Shown here in pieces: positions 5,284-5,325 of a DNA stretch of 5,325 nucleotides. The stretch is from positions 1 to 5,325 of the forward strand of contig CALGIL010000072.1 in the NCBI GenBank assembly GCA_937914895.1, given 5' to 3'. Under the pieces are notes generated by a model. That model saw nothing but the letters and a program-made list of their open reading frames with translations, was not told the DNA's origin and made no database searches. This stretch comes from an uncultured Angelakisella sp. (GTDB taxonomy: Bacteria; Bacillota; Clostridia; Oscillospirales; Ruminococcaceae). Position 1 is the stretch's first letter. Each line of letters begins with the position of its first letter. The position numbers and the translations under genes are program-made.

Positions 5284-5325
5284 GTGGCAATTATTTTTTC
5301 CGTGTTATCTTTTAAAAATTCTTCC

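Larger units (their letters stand above)
4970..5325. other. Gene-free, repeat- and hairpin-rich intergenic tail
   Basis: I find no credible coding region here on either strand. Open frames that cross it have no ribosome site, overlap ade or its terminator, and show no family resemblance. The stretch holds two diverged direct-repeat pairs and several short perfect inverted repeats, described separately. A smaller one is TGGGAC/GTCCCA at 5049-5063 (6 bp, 3-base loop). The last 40 bases (5286-5325) turn abruptly AT-rich and could be the start of the next gene's upstream region, but no clear promoter pair is visible. Confidence 0.6.

Noticed and set aside
5286..5325. Possible promoter in the AT-rich end of the window
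   Set aside because: No -35/-10 pair with sensible spacing is visible, and the downstream gene is outside the window.

Overview
The window is a high-GC stretch of a Gram-positive chromosome. It has three genes, all on the + strand, and ends in a gene-free tail rich in repeats and hairpins. The strong GGAGG-type ribosome sites, a purine riboswitch with an intrinsic-terminator platform, and the low use of TTA/CTA/TCA codons suggest a GC-rich member of the Clostridia, of the Oscillospiraceae kind. That placement is inference from style, not from a match.

Layout: (1) 1-1435 is a TrkH/KtrB-type potassium channel subunit that lacks only its first few codons at the window edge. It is closed by a GC-rich hairpin at 1477-1504. 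(2) 1509-1704 is a complete regulatory leader: a promoter with a perfect TATAAT, a purine riboswitch aptamer with the guanine-specifying C (position 74 in the usual numbering, here base 1610), an antiterminator helix that I could pair base by base, and a strong terminator. (3) About 1736-3061 is an NCS2 (AzgA/PbuG-like) purine permease, followed 37 bases later by (4) 3099-4871, an adenine deaminase. A 13-bp terminator at 4937-4969 closes this operon. (5) From 4970 to the end I find no gene. The tail holds two pairs of diverged direct repeats and several perfect hairpins.

How it fits together: the permease and deaminase form a purine salvage unit. The permease would bring in a purine base, and the deaminase would convert adenine to hypoxanthine plus ammonia. 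The leader reads guanine or hypoxanthine, so high oxopurine should form the terminator and shut off both uptake and deamination. This is a classic end-product OFF switch applied to an adenine-consuming operon.

The parts most worth a second look are the aptamer's shortened P2 helix, the unusual transport motifs of the permease, a variant motif in the deaminase, and the repeat-rich tail. I do not see a wholly new system in this window.
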